Part shown: positions 48,140-59,576 of the stretch, piece by piece
How the letters are laid out: every line of letters starts with the position of its first letter
How positions within the stretch are numbered: position 1 is the stretch's first letter
Assembly (NCBI RefSeq): GCF_900102505.1
Contig: NZ_FMVT01000001.1
Location: forward strand, 434,001 to 498,000
Direction: 5' to 3'
DNA from: Paracoccus tibetensis
GTDB lineage: Bacteria; Pseudomonadota; Alphaproteobacteria; Rhodobacterales; Rhodobacteraceae
Length of the DNA stretch: 64,000 nt
Translations under genes and position numbers: made by a program
The notes under the pieces: generated by a model
What the model was told of the DNA's origin: nothing
Database searches by the model: none
What the model saw: only the letters and a program-made list of their open reading frames with translations

Positions 48140-49570
48140 ATGGCCAGCGAACAATCCGACGTGCCGAGTCTCTACGCGGCGCGCGAGCCGATCTTTCCCA
48201 AGCGCATCTCGGGCCGCTTCCGCAGCCTGAAATGGGCCATCATGGCCGTGACGCTGGCGATCTACTACGTCACGCCCTGGATCCGGTGGGACCGGGGCCC
48301 GGCCATGCCCGACCAAGCGGTGCTGGTGGACCTGGCGAACCGCCGCTTCTTCTTCTTCTGGATCGAGATCTGGCCGCACGAATTCTACTTCGTCGCCGGC
48401 CTTCTGGTCATGGCGGGGCTGGGCCTCTTTCTCTTCACCGCGGCCCTGGGCCGGGTCTGGTGCGGCTATGCCTGTCCGCAGACCGTCTGGACCGACCTCT
48501 TCATGACCGTCGAGCGCTGGATCGAGGGTGACCGCAACGCCCGCATCCGCCTGCATCGCGCGCCCTGGTCGCTGGCGAAGGCCCGGCTGCGCGGGGCGAA
48601 ATGGGCCGCCTGGCTGCTGATCGCCGTGGCGACGGGCGGGGCCTGGGTCTTCTACTTCACCGATGCGCCGACGCTGGCGCGCGACCTGGTGACGCTGAAC
48701 GCCCATCCGGTCGCCTGGCTCACCATCGCGATCCTCACCGCGACCACCTTCGTCTTCGGCGGCTTCGCGCGCGAGCAGATCTGCATCTATGCCTGCCCTT
48801 GGCCGCGCATCCAGGCCGCGATGATGGACGAGGACACGCTGACCGTCGGCTATCGCGACTGGCGGGGCGAGCCGCGCGGCAAGGCCGCGCCAAGCACGAC
48901 GAAAGGCGACTGCATCGACTGCATGGCCTGCGTGAACGTCTGCCCGATGGGCATCGACATCCGCGACGGCCAGCAGCTGGAATGCATCACCTGCGCCCTC
49001 TGCATCGACGCCTGCGACGAGATGATGGACCGCACCGGCCGCCCGCGCGGGCTGGTCGGCTATCTCGCCCTGTCGGACGAGACGGCCGAGCGGGCGGGGG
49101 CCGCGCCGCGCCCGCTGCTGCGCCATGTCCTGCGGCCGCGGATGATCGTCTATGCCGGGCTCTGGTCCGGCATCGGCGCGCTTCTGGTGGCGGGGCTGGT
49201 GCTGCGCTCGGCCGTGGACATGAACGTGACGCCCGTGCGCAACCCGCTCTTCGTCACGATGAGCGATGGCGGCGTGCGCAACGCCTACGAGCTGCGGCTG
49301 AGGAGCAAGCAGCACGATCCGCGCAGCTACGTCTTCGCCGTGACGGGCGAGGGCGCCGAGGCGCTGACCCTGACCGTCGAGGGCGAGCCGGCCGGCGCCG
49401 TCACCGTGCCGGCTGACCAGACCCTGACCCGCCGCATCTACCTGACCGCCCCGCCGGGCGCCGCGCTCGCCGGTGGCGAGACGAGCCCGATCACCCTCAC
49501 AGTCGCCGATACCGACGGACCCGCACGCAGCAGCGTCCAGACCGTCTTCCACGGAAGGAACCTGCAATGA
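48140..49570 (+). CDS. ccoG: cbb3 oxidase accessory ferredoxin CcoG (RdxB)
   Basis: Membrane-bound polyferredoxin needed for copper handling in cbb3 oxidase maturation. The 476-aa protein has about five transmembrane helices, membrane-embedded Cys motifs CGYACPQTVW and CIYACPWPRIQ, two 4Fe-4S ferredoxin sets (CIDCMACVNVCPMGI, CITCALCIDACDEM) and a C-terminal periplasmic Ig-like (IG_FixG) domain. AGGAG precedes the ATG. It starts the ccoGHIS cluster, with overlapping or nearly overlapping downstream genes. Confidence 0.96.
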   Translation: MASEQSDVPSLYAAREPIFPKRISGRFRSLKWAIMAVTLAIYYVTPWIRWDRGPAMPDQAVLVDLANRRFFFFWIEIWPHEFYFVAGLLVMAGLGLFLFTAALGRVWCGYACPQTVWTDLFMTVERWIEGDRNARIRLHRAPWSLAKARLRGAKWAAWLLIAVATGGAWVFYFTDAPTLARDLVTLNAHPVAWLTIAILTATTFVFGGFAREQICIYACPWPRIQAAMMDEDTLTVGYRDWRGEPRGKAAPSTTKGDCIDCMACVNVCPMGIDIRDGQQLECITCALCIDACDEMMDRTGRPRGLVGYLALSDETAERAGAAPRPLLRHVLRPRMIVYAGLWSGIGALLVAGLVLRSAVDMNVTPVRNPLFVTMSDGGVRNAYELRLRSKQHDPRSYVFAVTGEGAEALTLTVEGEPAGAVTVPADQTLTRRIYLTAPPGAALAGGETSPITLTVADTDGPARSSVQTVFHGRNLQ

Positions 49571-50052
49571 CCCGCGAACTGACCGGCCGGCACGTCCTGG
49601 CCATCACCCTGGCCGCCTTCGGGCTGATCATCGGCGTGAACCTCATCATGGCCGTCAAGGCGGTCGGCAGCTTCCCCGGACTGGAGACCAAGAGCAGCTA
49701 CATCGCCTCGCAGCACTTCCAGGCCGAGCGCGACGCCCAGCAGCAGCTGGGCTGGGAGGCGGGGCTGCGGCTGGTCGAGGGGATGCTGGTCCTGACCCTC
49801 GTCGACGCCACCGGCGCGCCCGCCAGCCCCGGGGCGATCCGCGTCCAACTGCGCCGCCCGACCCATCAGCGCGACGACATCGAGCTTGAGCTGATCCCCG
49901 AAGCCGCGGGCCGTTGGTCCGCGCCCGCGCGGCTGGCCGGCGGCAACTGGAATGCCGACGTGACCGCCGCCGCGCCCGGCGGGGTCCACTTCCGCCAGCG
50001 CCTGTTCCTCGACATCGAGGCGCCGCGCGGCGCGGTCACGGGCGGGCTCTGA
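49567..50052 (+). CDS. ccoH: cbb3 oxidase assembly protein CcoH (FixH)
   Basis: A 161-aa protein with one N-terminal membrane helix (HVLAITLAAFGLIIGVNLIMAVKAV) and a periplasmic beta-rich domain starting SFPGLETKSSYIASQHFQAERDAQ, the FixH signature. It interacts with cbb3 subunits during assembly in known systems. It overlaps ccoG by four bases (ATGA) and stands one base before ccoI. Confidence 0.94.
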   Translation: MTRELTGRHVLAITLAAFGLIIGVNLIMAVKAVGSFPGLETKSSYIASQHFQAERDAQQQLGWEAGLRLVEGMLVLTLVDATGAPASPGAIRVQLRRPTHQRDDIELELIPEAAGRWSAPARLAGGNWNADVTAAAPGGVHFRQRLFLDIEAPRGAVTGGL

Positions 50053-50053
50053 C

Positions 50054-52267
50054 ATGGCCGAACTTTCCGCCGCCCCCTCTGCCGCGGTCTTCGCCCCCCG
50101 CCTCGGCGCCTGCCCGGCCTGCGACGCCGTGCCGCTGGCGCAGAGGCTGGCCGACCGGGCCGAGGCGCAGGCCCCCGCGCGGCTGATCCTGTCGCTGCCG
50201 CAGGCGCATTGCGCCATCTGCATCACCGACATCGAGGACGCGCTGGCCGCCCATCCCGGCGTCCGCGGGGCGCGGGTCAACCTGACGCTCCGTCGCGTGA
50301 CCGTGGACGCGCCGGGCCTGACGGCCGCCGACCTGATCCCCGTCCTCGCCCGCATCGGCTACGAGGCGCACGAGCTGGACCCCGACGCCCTCGCCACGAC
50401 CACCGCCGACCGGGCCGGGCGCGACCTGCTGATGCGGATCGGCGTCTCGGGATTTGCCATGATGAACGTCATGGTCCTCTCGGTCGCCGTCTGGTCCGGG
50501 GCCGAGGCCGCGACGCGCGACCTCTTCCACTGGATCAGCGGCGCCATCGCGCTGCCGACCGTCGCCTTCGCCGGCCAGCCGTTCTTCGCCAGCGCATGGG
50601 CCTCGCTGAAGGCGCGGCGCCTCGGCATGGACGTGCCGATCTCGCTGGCGCTGATCCTCGCCAGCGCGATCAGCGTCTTCGAGACCGCCCATTCCGGCCA
50701 TCACGCCTATTTCGACGCCGCCGTGATGCTGTGCTTCTTCCTGCTGATCGGCCGCTATTTGGACCACCGGACCCGCGCCATCGCCCGCTCGGCCGCGGCC
50801 GAGCTGACCGCGCTCGAGGTGCCGCGCGCCACGCGGCTGCAGGGCGGCGCCGAGCATGTCGTCCCCGTGGCCGAGCTGCGCGCGGGCGATCTGATCCGCG
50901 TGCGCCCCGGCGGCCGCATCCCGGCCGATGGCGAGGTCGTGGACGGCGCCTCCGAGATCGACCGCGCCCTCCTAACCGGCGAGACACTGCCGGTGCCGGC
51001 CCAGCCCGGCATGATGCTCTCGGCGGGCGAGGTGAACCTGACCGGCCCGCTGGTAATCCGTGTGACGGCGGCGGGGCAGGACAGCTCGCTCGCGCGCCTG
51101 ACCGCGCTGGTCGAGGCGGCCGAGAACGCGCGCGGCCGCTACACCTCGCTGGCCGAGCGGGCGGCGCGCGGCTACTCGCCCGCCGTGCACGCGCTGGCCT
51201 TTTCCTCCTTCCTCGGCTGGTTCTGGTTTTCCGGCGACCTGCGGCTGGCGGTGAACATCGCCGCGGCGGTGCTGATCATCACCTGCCCCTGCGCGCTCGG
51301 ACTTGCGGTGCCGGCGGTGGCGACCTCGGCCTCGGGGCGGCTCTTCCGGCGCGGCCTCCTGATCAAGGACGGCACCGCGCTGGAACGCCTGGCCGAGGTG
51401 GACACGGTCGTCTTCGACAAGACCGGCACGCTGACCATGGGCCAGCCGCAGCTTCTGGCCGCCGACCTGCCCGAGGGCCTGCGCCCTGTGGCCCGCGCGC
51501 TGGCTCAGGCGTCCTCGCATCCGCTGGCGCAGGCGCTGGCGGCCGGGCTGGCCGAGGTGGAGCCGGCCACGCTGACCGAGGTGACCGAGATCCCCGGCAA
51601 GGGCATCACGGCCTGCTGGAACGGGCGCATGGTGCGCCTCGGCCGCGCCGACTGGCTGGACGCACCCGAGGGGCCGGAGGACGCGCTCCTCTCCAGCTGG
51701 TTCGGGATCGAGGGCGGCGCGCCCTGCCGCATCACCTTCAGCGACCGGCTGCGTCCGGGGGCGGCGGAATGCGTGGCGGCTTTGGGCGCGGCGGGCAAGC
51801 GGGTGATCCTGCTCTCGGGCGACCGCCCGGCGGCGGTCAGCCATCTGGCGGCCGAGCTGGGCATCGCCGAGTGGCAGGCCGGCGTCAGCCCGACCGGCAA
51901 GGCCGAGCGCGTCGGCGCGCTGTCGGAGGCCGGCGCGAAGGTGCTGATGGTCGGCGACGGGCTCAACGACACGGCGGCGCTGGCGCGGGCCCATGCCTCG
52001 GTCTCGCCCGCCTCGGCACTGGACGCGGCGCGGGTCGCCAGCGACATGGTGCTGACGGGCCAGGACCTCGCTCCGGTGGCCGAGGCCATCGCCATCGCGC
52101 AGCGGGCCACCACGCGCATCCGCGAGAACTTCGTGATCTCCTTCGGCTACAACGTCCTGGCCGTGCCCATCGCACTCGCCGGCTTCGCGACGCCGCTTCT
52201 GGCCGCGCTGGCGATGTCGATCAGCTCGGTCACGGTCACGCTGAACGCGCTGCGATTGAACAGGTAG
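50054..52267 (+). CDS. ccoI: Copper-transporting P1B-type ATPase CcoI (FixI)
   Basis: Copper-exporting ATPase that feeds copper to cbb3 oxidase. The 737-aa protein has an N-terminal Cys-rich piece (CPAC, C20/C23), a heavy-metal domain with HCAIC (C53/C56), the A-domain LTGETLPV, the transmembrane CPCALGLAVPA at about 413, the phosphorylated DKTGTLT near 454, the nucleotide-domain HP motif (SSHPLAQAL) and GDGLNDTAAL. All key residues are present. It is followed six bases on by ccoS. Confidence 0.96.
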   Translation: MAELSAAPSAAVFAPRLGACPACDAVPLAQRLADRAEAQAPARLILSLPQAHCAICITDIEDALAAHPGVRGARVNLTLRRVTVDAPGLTAADLIPVLARIGYEAHELDPDALATTTADRAGRDLLMRIGVSGFAMMNVMVLSVAVWSGAEAATRDLFHWISGAIALPTVAFAGQPFFASAWASLKARRLGMDVPISLALILASAISVFETAHSGHHAYFDAAVMLCFFLLIGRYLDHRTRAIARSAAAELTALEVPRATRLQGGAEHVVPVAELRAGDLIRVRPGGRIPADGEVVDGASEIDRALLTGETLPVPAQPGMMLSAGEVNLTGPLVIRVTAAGQDSSLARLTALVEAAENARGRYTSLAERAARGYSPAVHALAFSSFLGWFWFSGDLRLAVNIAAAVLIITCPCALGLAVPAVATSASGRLFRRGLLIKDGTALERLAEVDTVVFDKTGTLTMGQPQLLAADLPEGLRPVARALAQASSHPLAQALAAGLAEVEPATLTEVTEIPGKGITACWNGRMVRLGRADWLDAPEGPEDALLSSWFGIEGGAPCRITFSDRLRPGAAECVAALGAAGKRVILLSGDRPAAVSHLAAELGIAEWQAGVSPTGKAERVGALSEAGAKVLMVGDGLNDTAALARAHASVSPASALDAARVASDMVLTGQDLAPVAEAIAIAQRATTRIRENFVISFGYNVLAVPIALAGFATPLLAALAMSISSVTVTLNALRLNR

Positions 52268-52273
52268 GCGGCA

Positions 52274-52435
52274 ATGGACATCCTGACGATCCTCATCCCC
52301 GTCTCGCTCGGCCTGGGCGCCGCGGGTCTTCTCGCCTTCATCTGGGCGCTGCGCTCGCGCCAGTTCGAGGACCCCAAGGGCGACGGCGAACGCATCCTCA
52401 GCGACCGGTGGGACGACCGGCCGCGCCCGGACTAG
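52274..52435 (+). CDS. ccoS: cbb3 oxidase assembly protein CcoS (FixS)
   Basis: A 53-aa protein, MDILTILIPVSLGLGAAGLLAFIWALRS..., with one hydrophobic helix and the conserved tail RSRQFEDPKGDGERIL of CcoS. It is small but unmistakable from the family tail and position. Its last four bases overlap the stop of the convergent hisG. Confidence 0.9.
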   Translation: MDILTILIPVSLGLGAAGLLAFIWALRSRQFEDPKGDGERILSDRWDDRPRPD

Positions 52436-53112
52436 GGCTCGATCCTCAGCTGCGCGAGGAAGGCGTCCATCTGCGGCCCCATCGCCGCCCGCGCGGCGAA
52501 CAGCGTCGCCTGCGAGCGCAGGATGGGCGCCTCGTCCAGGATGCGCAGGTTGTTCGCCCTGAGCGTCTCGCCGGACGAGGTGATGTCTGCGATCGCCTCG
52601 GCCGTCTGGTTCGCCACGGTGCCCTCGGTCGCGCCCTGGCTGTCGACCAGCTGGTAGTCGGCGACCTCATGCGCGGCGAGCCACGCGCGGACCAGACGGT
52701 GATACTTGGTCGCGATCCGCAGGCGGAAGCCATGCGCGGCGCGGAAATCACGGGCGATGGCGGCGAAATCATCCAGGTCGCGGCAGTCGCGCCAGCAATC
52801 CGGCACGGCAAGGATCAGATCGGCATGACCAAAGCCCATCGGCGCCAGCTCGGCCACGTCCGAGGACCAGCCGGCCAGCTTCTCGCGCACGAGGTCCGTG
52901 CCGGTCACGCCCAGCTCGATCCGCCCCGCTGCCAGCTCGCGCGGAATCTCGCCGGCTGACAGAAGGACCAGCGAAACGCCCTCGGCGCCCTCGACCCGGC
53001 CCGCATATTCCCGGTCCGACCCGGCCCGCGACAGGCGCACGCCGCGATCCGCGAACCAGTCGAAGCTCTGCTCCATCAGCCGGCCCTTCGAGGGGATGCC
53101 AAGCCGGATCAT
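52432..53112 (-). CDS. hisG: ATP phosphoribosyltransferase, short form
   Basis: First step of histidine biosynthesis. The 226-aa protein starts [24 protein letters not shown] and has LGVTGTDLVREK and the PRPP motif in EAIADITSSGETLRAN. It lacks the C-terminal regulatory domain of long HisG and therefore needs HisZ, which is encoded just upstream on the same strand with a four-base overlap (ATGA). Confidence 0.95.
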   Translation of the reverse strand: MIRLGIPSKGRLMEQSFDWFADRGVRLSRAGSDREYAGRVEGAEGVSLVLLSAGEIPRELAAGRIELGVTGTDLVREKLAGWSSDVAELAPMGFGHADLILAVPDCWRDCRDLDDFAAIARDFRAAHGFRLRIATKYHRLVRAWLAAHEVADYQLVDSQGATEGTVANQTAEAIADITSSGETLRANNLRILDEAPILRSQATLFAARAAMGPQMDAFLAQLRIEP

Positions 53113-54185
53113 GCCGCGCCCTCCAGTTCGGCCAGCAGGCCCGGCCGGATGATCCCGCCCACCGCCGGGATCTCGCGCCCCTTGCCCAGCACCCGCGTCA
53201 GCGCGTCATAGCGTCCGCCCGAGGCGATGGGCGGCCAGCCCTCGCGAGAAGCGTGGAAGTTGCCCACATGAAAACTGAACGTGAAGCCGTCGTAATATTC
53301 CAGCGTGGTGCGGCCGTGGCTGGCGTCGAAGATCACCGCCTCCGGGTCGATCCCGTGCCCGGCGATGGCCGCCATCTGCGCGCCGATGCGTGCCACGGCG
53401 CCCGCGATGGCGGGCATGTCCTCGGCCAATTCCGCCAGCTGCGCCTGCACCTCGGGTGCGGGGCCGCGCAGGCGGAACAGGCGCTCCAGCCGCTCGGTCC
53501 AGATGGCGGGCAGGGGGGCGACGGCGGCGTCGGCGTTCAGCCGGGCGATGCGCCGGATCATCTCGGCCTCGGACCGCATCCCGGCCCAGGGCGCGTCGGC
53601 CTCGGGGAAGTGGCGCGGCACCGAGGGGGTCGAGAACCGCGCCAGCATCCGCCGGAAGCGGCCGGGCCGCCAGACGTGATGCAGCAGCGCCTCGCGCCGC
53701 GCCTCGGGCAGGGGCAGGCCGCGCACGGCGTCCAGCACGAGGCCCATGTCGCCGATTTCGGCCCTCAGGCGGTGCGGCGCCAGCAGGCGGTGGAACAGCG
53801 CGAAGACCTCGGCATCGGCGGCCGGATCGCGGCTGAACAGCTCGAAGCCCGCCTGAAGATACTCGTTGTCGCGAAGGGTTGCGGGGCGCTGATCGCCCAT
53901 GTCCTGCTTGCGGAAGACCTCGCCCAGATAGCAGTAGCGCGCAGGCTCGGCGCCGTTCGTCATATGCGCCTCGACCACCGGCACCGTGAAGTCGGGCCGC
54001 AGCATCATCTCGCCCCGGATCGGGTCGGCGGTGACATAGGCGCGGGCGCGGATATCCTCGCCGTAAAGGTCCAGCAGGCTGCCGGCGGGCAGCAGGATGT
54101 CCGGCGCGACCTCCTCGGCCCCCGCCGCGCGGAAGGCCTCCAGAAGGCGCTGGCCGACGGCCTGCTTGGCGCGCTTGGGGATCAT
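53109..54185 (-). CDS. hisZ: ATP phosphoribosyltransferase regulatory subunit
   Basis: A catalytically inactive HisRS paralogue that activates short HisG. The 358-aa protein shows the class II synthetase-like [32 protein letters not shown], and the C-terminal [27 protein letters not shown]. The ATG at 54185 overlaps the hisS stop by four bases. Having hisS-hisZ-hisG in one run is typical of the group. Confidence 0.93.
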   Translation of the reverse strand: MIPKRAKQAVGQRLLEAFRAAGAEEVAPDILLPAGSLLDLYGEDIRARAYVTADPIRGEMMLRPDFTVPVVEAHMTNGAEPARYCYLGEVFRKQDMGDQRPATLRDNEYLQAGFELFSRDPAADAEVFALFHRLLAPHRLRAEIGDMGLVLDAVRGLPLPEARREALLHHVWRPGRFRRMLARFSTPSVPRHFPEADAPWAGMRSEAEMIRRIARLNADAAVAPLPAIWTERLERLFRLRGPAPEVQAQLAELAEDMPAIAGAVARIGAQMAAIAGHGIDPEAVIFDASHGRTTLEYYDGFTFSFHVGNFHASREGWPPIASGGRYDALTRVLGKGREIPAVGGIIRPGLLAELEGAA

Positions 54186-55663
54186 CCGAGGATCCGCCGC
54201 ACTTCTGCGACGAGATCCGCGCGCGCGACCTCGGTCTGCGCCGGCTGCGCCTTCCACTCCTCGACCGAGGCCTCGGCGGCGATCTTCGCGCCAAGGATCA
54301 GGTCCTTGACCTGCACGACGCCGCGCGCAGCTTCATCCCCGCCCTGGATAACGGCCACCGGTGCACTGCGCTTGTCGGCATATTTCAACTGGTTGCCGAA
54401 GTTCTTGGGGTTGCCCAGATAGACCTCGGCCCGGATGCCGGCGGCGCGCAGCTCGGCCGCCATCGTTTGGTAATCGGCCATCCGGTCGCGGTCCATCACC
54501 GTCACGACGACCGGCCCCGCGGCTTCCGCCCCCGCCAGCCCCTTGGCCCGCAGCGCGGCCAGCAGCCGGTCCACGCCGATGCTCACCCCCGTCGCCGGCA
54601 CCTTCTGCCCGGTGAACCGCTCGACCAGCCCGTCATAGCGCCCCCCGCCCGCGACGCTTCCGAACTGCCGCTTGCGGCCCTTTTCGTCGAGGATCTCGAA
54701 GGTCAGCTCGGCCTCGAAGACCGGCCCGGTGTAATAGCCGAGGCCCCGCACGACCGAAGGGTCGATCACCGCCCGGTCTTCGGCGACTCCCGCCGCCGCC
54801 AGCAGCGCGGCGATCTCGGCCAGCTCGTCCACCCCCTCGGCACCGATGGCCGAGCTGCCGATGGCCGCCCGCAGGTTCGCCAGCGTCTCGGCATTCCCGG
54901 CGCCTTTCGAGGTCAGGAAGGCCAGCACCGGCGCCGCCTGCGCCTCGCTGAGGCCCACGCCGTCGATCTGGGCGCCGCTGTCGTCGCGCCGCCCGGTGGT
55001 CAGCAGGGCCAAGACGCCGTCCCGCCCTACCTTGTCGAACTTGTCGATCTGCCGCAGCACGTCCTCGGCCTGATCAGGACGGACCTCGGCGGCCTCCAGC
55101 ACCCCGTTCAGCACCTTGCGATTGTTGATCCTCACCAGATAGTCGCCGCGCGCGATGCCGACCGCCTCCAGCGCATCCCCCAGCATCCCGCAGATCTCGG
55201 CATCCGCCGCGACCGAGGCCGCCCCAACCGTGTCCGCATCGCACTGATAGAACTGCCGGAAGCGCCCCGGGCCTGGCTTCTCGTTGCGCCACACCGGCCC
55301 CATCGCATAGCGGCGATAGGGCGTCGGCAGATCGTTGCGAAACTGCGCCGCCACCCGCGCCAAGGGCGCCGTCAGGTCGTAGCGCAAGGCGAGCCAGTCG
55401 CCCGAGCCGCCGCCCGGCACCGCCTCCTCCTGCCAGGCGAAGACGCCGGCATTCGGCCGGTCCACGTCGGGCAGGAATTTCCCCAAAGCCTCGACCGTCT
55501 CGACGGCGCTCGTCTCCAGCGGATCGAAGCCATGGCGGTGATAGACCTCGGCGATGCGGTCCAGCATGGCCTTGCGCTCGGTGACGTCCGCGCCGAAATA
55601 GTCGCGGAAGCCCTTGGGCGTCTCGGCCTTGGGGCGGGGCTGCTTCTTTTGATCTTTCGCCAT
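54182..55663 (-). CDS. hisS: Histidyl-tRNA synthetase
   Basis: Class II synthetase, 493 aa, with [18 protein letters not shown] at the start, motif 2 ([24 protein letters not shown]), the histidine motif in [17 protein letters not shown] and [13 protein letters not shown], and the C-terminal anticodon domain from about 390. It heads the leftward hisS-hisZ-hisG run and diverges from slyX with a 57-bp gap. Confidence 0.96.
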   Translation of the reverse strand: MAKDQKKQPRPKAETPKGFRDYFGADVTERKAMLDRIAEVYHRHGFDPLETSAVETVEALGKFLPDVDRPNAGVFAWQEEAVPGGGSGDWLALRYDLTAPLARVAAQFRNDLPTPYRRYAMGPVWRNEKPGPGRFRQFYQCDADTVGAASVAADAEICGMLGDALEAVGIARGDYLVRINNRKVLNGVLEAAEVRPDQAEDVLRQIDKFDKVGRDGVLALLTTGRRDDSGAQIDGVGLSEAQAAPVLAFLTSKGAGNAETLANLRAAIGSSAIGAEGVDELAEIAALLAAAGVAEDRAVIDPSVVRGLGYYTGPVFEAELTFEILDEKGRKRQFGSVAGGGRYDGLVERFTGQKVPATGVSIGVDRLLAALRAKGLAGAEAAGPVVVTVMDRDRMADYQTMAAELRAAGIRAEVYLGNPKNFGNQLKYADKRSAPVAVIQGGDEAARGVVQVKDLILGAKIAAEASVEEWKAQPAQTEVARADLVAEVRRILG

Positions 55664-55720
55664 GGTCTTGCTTGCCTTTTGGGGGCCAATTCCGTGGCTG
55701 CTCTAGCGGAAGGACGGAAC

Positions 55721-55939
55721 ATGGACAAGGACGCAACAGGCCGCCTGACCGCGCTGGAGGAAACCCTGGCCCACCAGGCCCGCATGATCGACGACCTCTC
55801 CGAGATCGTCGCGCGCCAGGGCGCGGAGCTTGACCGCCTCGCCCGCCGCCTCGGGATGCTGATGGAGGCCGAGGCGCAGCGCCAGCTCGACACCGGCGGC
55901 ACCATCCCCCTGGCCGACCAGCGCCCGCCGCATTACTGA
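55721..55939 (+). CDS. SlyX family protein
   Basis: A 72-aa coiled-coil protein: ALEETLAHQARMIDDLSEIVARQGAELDRLARRL forms heptads over about 10-50, and the C-terminus ends PLADQRPPHY, the usual SlyX tail. No enzymatic motif is present and the family role is unclear. It diverges from hisS. The ATG is preceded by GGAAGGA. Confidence 0.82.
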   Translation: MDKDATGRLTALEETLAHQARMIDDLSEIVARQGAELDRLARRLGMLMEAEAQRQLDTGGTIPLADQRPPHY

Positions 55940-55943
55940 CGGA

Positions 55944-55995
55944 CGCCCCATCTTCTGTGCGAAAATATCCCGGGGGTCCGGGGGCTGGCCCCCGG
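55944..55995 (-). repeat. Copy of the hairpin-GGATATTT intergenic element
   Basis: Leftward: CCGGGGGC, CA, GCCCCCGG stem, ACCCCCGGGATATTTTCGCACAGAAGATGGGG. The 33 bp at 55944-55976 are identical to 16120-16152. It lies between slyX and purA in the opposite orientation to both. Confidence 0.82.
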
Positions 55996-56096
55996 CCGCC
56001 GCCGCCGGCAAGCTCTGGACAAAGCCGCTTTCACCCAAGCCCGCGATGCGCTAGAGGCGGGGCGAAAAGAGCTGGCGGAACGGAAGGATCGCTTCA

Positions 56097-57389
<1,293 letters not shown>

Positions 57390-57405
57390 GTTGCGTCCCG
57401 CGCCG

Positions 57406-57457
57406 CCGGGGGGCGATGCCCCCCGGACCCCCCGAGGATATTTGGACACAGAAGATG
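57406..57457 (+). repeat. Copy of the hairpin-GGATATTT intergenic element
   Basis: CCGGGGGGC (57406-57414), GAT, GCCCCCCGG (57418-57426) form a perfect 9-bp stem, then ACCCCCCGAGGATATTTGGACACAGAAGATG. It lies just after purA in the same orientation and ends 15 bp before the DUF2842 start. Confidence 0.82.
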
Positions 57458-57471
57458 AAAGGGCGGCCGTC

Positions 57472-57687
57472 ATGGATCTGAAGACGCGCAAGCGGCTGTC
57501 GATGCTGGTTCTGGTCGTGTTGCTGCCGGTCTACATCATCGTCGCGGTGACGCTGATGAACTGGCTTGACGCACGCTTCGGGCGCCAGCCGATCCTGATC
57601 GAGGTGCTGGTCTATCTGGGCCTCGGCATCCTCTGGGCCCTGCCGTTCAAGCGGGTCTTCTCGGGGGTCGGCCGGGGCGAGGAATGA
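57472..57687 (+). CDS. DUF2842 small membrane protein
   Basis: A 71-aa protein with a basic start (MDLKTRKRLSM) and two transmembrane helices (about 11-30 and 43-63), ending LWALPFKRVFSGVGRGEE. It matches DUF2842, common in alphaproteobacteria and without assigned function. The stop overlaps the start of the thiamine pyrophosphokinase gene (ATGA). Confidence 0.82.
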   Translation: MDLKTRKRLSMLVLVVLLPVYIIVAVTLMNWLDARFGRQPILIEVLVYLGLGILWALPFKRVFSGVGRGEE

Positions 57688-58373
57688 GCGGCGCCGCGCG
57701 GCCGGCGCTTCGCAGCGCCGGTGGCGTCACGGTGATCGGCGGCGGGGCGGTCTCGCAGGCCGATCTCGCCGAGGCGCTGGAGGCGGCGCCGCTGCTGGTC
57801 GCGGCCGATGGCGGGGCGGACCGGGCCCTGGCCCTGGGGCGGATGCCCGACCTGGTGATCGGCGATCTCGACAGCCTGACGCCGGAGGCGCGGCGGCTGA
57901 TCGCAGCGGACCGCATCCTGCATGTGGCCGAGCAGGACAGCACCGATTTCGCCAAGTGTCTGCAGCGGATCGAGGCGCCCTTCGTGATCGCGGTCGGCTT
58001 CACCGGGCTGCGGCTCGATCACACGCTGGCGGCGCTGACGGTCATGGCGGGGCATCGCGCCTGCCCGGTGCTGCTTCTTGCCAGCGACGACGTGGTCTTC
58101 CTGGCGCCGCCCGTGCTGCGCCTGCCGCTCGGGGCGGGCACGCGGGTCTCGCTGTATCCGATGGGCCCCGTGCGGGGAAGCAGCGCGGGGCTGGAGTGGC
58201 CGATCGACGGGATCGAGATGGCGCCCGGCGGGCGGGTCGGCACCTCGAACCGCGCGACAGGGGAGGTGACGCTTCGCAGCGAGGGGCCGCTGCTGGTGAT
58301 GCTGCCGCGCGACAGTCTGAGCGTCGCTCTGTCGGCGCTCGGTCTGCCGGGGGCGGCCATCGCGGGGCTTTGA
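57684..58373 (+). CDS. thiN: Thiamine pyrophosphokinase
   Basis: Transfers pyrophosphate from ATP to thiamine to make thiamine diphosphate, the cofactor of Tkt and SucA in this window. The 229-aa protein shows LLVAADGGADRALALG, MPDLVIGDLDSLTPEARR, QDSTDFAKCLQRI, and GLRLDHTLAALTVM of the catalytic domain, with a C-terminal beta domain (PIDGIEMAPGGRVGTSNRA). Coupled to DUF2842 by a four-base overlap. Confidence 0.92.
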   Translation: MSGAARPALRSAGGVTVIGGGAVSQADLAEALEAAPLLVAADGGADRALALGRMPDLVIGDLDSLTPEARRLIAADRILHVAEQDSTDFAKCLQRIEAPFVIAVGFTGLRLDHTLAALTVMAGHRACPVLLLASDDVVFLAPPVLRLPLGAGTRVSLYPMGPVRGSSAGLEWPIDGIEMAPGGRVGTSNRATGEVTLRSEGPLLVMLPRDSLSVALSALGLPGAAIAGL

Positions 58374-58439
58374 GGCGGGGCCTGTTGTAGGACCCGGCCA
58401 TCTGGCCTATCTCTGGGCCGTAGCTGCGAGAGGGCTCCC

Positions 58440-59573
58440 ATGTCGCTGAACCCCATCCGTCCCTGGCGCAACATCGAGCGTCGCAAGTCGCGCCAGATCA
58501 TGGTCGGGAACGTCCCCGTGGGGGGCGACGCGCCGATCAGCGTGCAGACCATGACCAACACGGACGGCCATGACGTGAAGGCGACGCTGGCGCAGGTCAT
58601 CGCCAGCGCCGAGGCCGGGGCCGACATCGTCCGCATCAGCGCGCCCGACCAGGAGACGACGCGCGCGCTGCGCGAGATCTGCCTCGAAAGCCCGGTGCCG
58701 ATCGTGGCCGACATCCATTTCCACTACAAGCGCGCCATCGAGGCGGCCGAGGCGGGCGCGGCCTGCCTGCGGATCAACCCCGGCAACATCGGGGACGAGA
58801 GCCGCGTGCGCGAGGTGATCCGCGCAGCCAAGGATCATGGCTGCTCGATCCGGATCGGGGTGAACGCAGGCAGCCTCGAGCGGCACCTGCTGGAGAAATA
58901 CGGCGAGCCCTGCCCGGATGCCATGGTCGAGAGCGGCCTCGATCACATCAAGATCCTGCAGGACAACGATTTCCACGAGTTCAAGATCAGCGTGAAGGCC
59001 AGCGACGTGTTCCTGTCCGCGGCGGCCTACCAGATGCTGGCCGATGCCACCGATGCGCCGATCCACCTGGGGATCACCGAGGCGGGGGGGTTCGTCGGCG
59101 GCACCGTGAAGTCGGCCATCGGCCTCGGGAACCTGCTGTGGATGGGGATTGGCGATACGATCCGGGTGAGCCTCTCGGCCGATCCGGTGCAGGAGGTGAA
59201 GGTCGGCTTCGAGATCCTGAAGTCGCTCGGCCTCAGGACGCGGGGCGTGCAGATCATCAGCTGCCCCTCCTGCGCGCGGCAGGGTTTCGACGTGATCAAG
59301 ACAGTCGAGGCGCTGGAGCAGCGGCTGGAGCATATCAAGACGCCGATGAGCCTGTCGATCATCGGCTGCGTGGTGAACGGGCCGGGCGAGGCGCTGATGA
59401 CCGATCTCGGCTTCACCGGCGGCGGGGCGGGCAGCGGCATGGTCTACGTGGCCGGCCGGCAGAGCCACAAGATGTCGAACGAGCAGATGATCGACCATAT
59501 CGTCGGCCTCGTGGAGGCCCGCGCCGAGACGCTGGAGGCGCAGGCGGCGGCGGATCAGACCGCCGCCGAGTAG
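58440..59573 (+). CDS. ispG: 4-hydroxy-3-methylbut-2-en-1-yl diphosphate synthase
   Basis: 4Fe-4S enzyme of the MEP pathway to isoprenoids. The 377-aa protein has [22 protein letters not shown] in the TIM barrel, [29 protein letters not shown], and the cluster ligands in [16 protein letters not shown] and [11 protein letters not shown]. Upstream gap is 66 bp after thiN. Confidence 0.97.
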   Translation: MSLNPIRPWRNIERRKSRQIMVGNVPVGGDAPISVQTMTNTDGHDVKATLAQVIASAEAGADIVRISAPDQETTRALREICLESPVPIVADIHFHYKRAIEAAEAGAACLRINPGNIGDESRVREVIRAAKDHGCSIRIGVNAGSLERHLLEKYGEPCPDAMVESGLDHIKILQDNDFHEFKISVKASDVFLSAAAYQMLADATDAPIHLGITEAGGFVGGTVKSAIGLGNLLWMGIGDTIRVSLSADPVQEVKVGFEILKSLGLRTRGVQIISCPSCARQGFDVIKTVEALEQRLEHIKTPMSLSIIGCVVNGPGEALMTDLGFTGGGAGSGMVYVAGRQSHKMSNEQMIDHIVGLVEARAETLEAQAAADQTAAE

Positions 59574-59576
59574 GTG

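Noticed and set aside
50209..52959. Rightward 916-codon open frame in another frame across ccoI and hisG
   Set aside because: Overlaps ccoI in a different frame and hisG antisense; Arg/Gly-rich without motifs.
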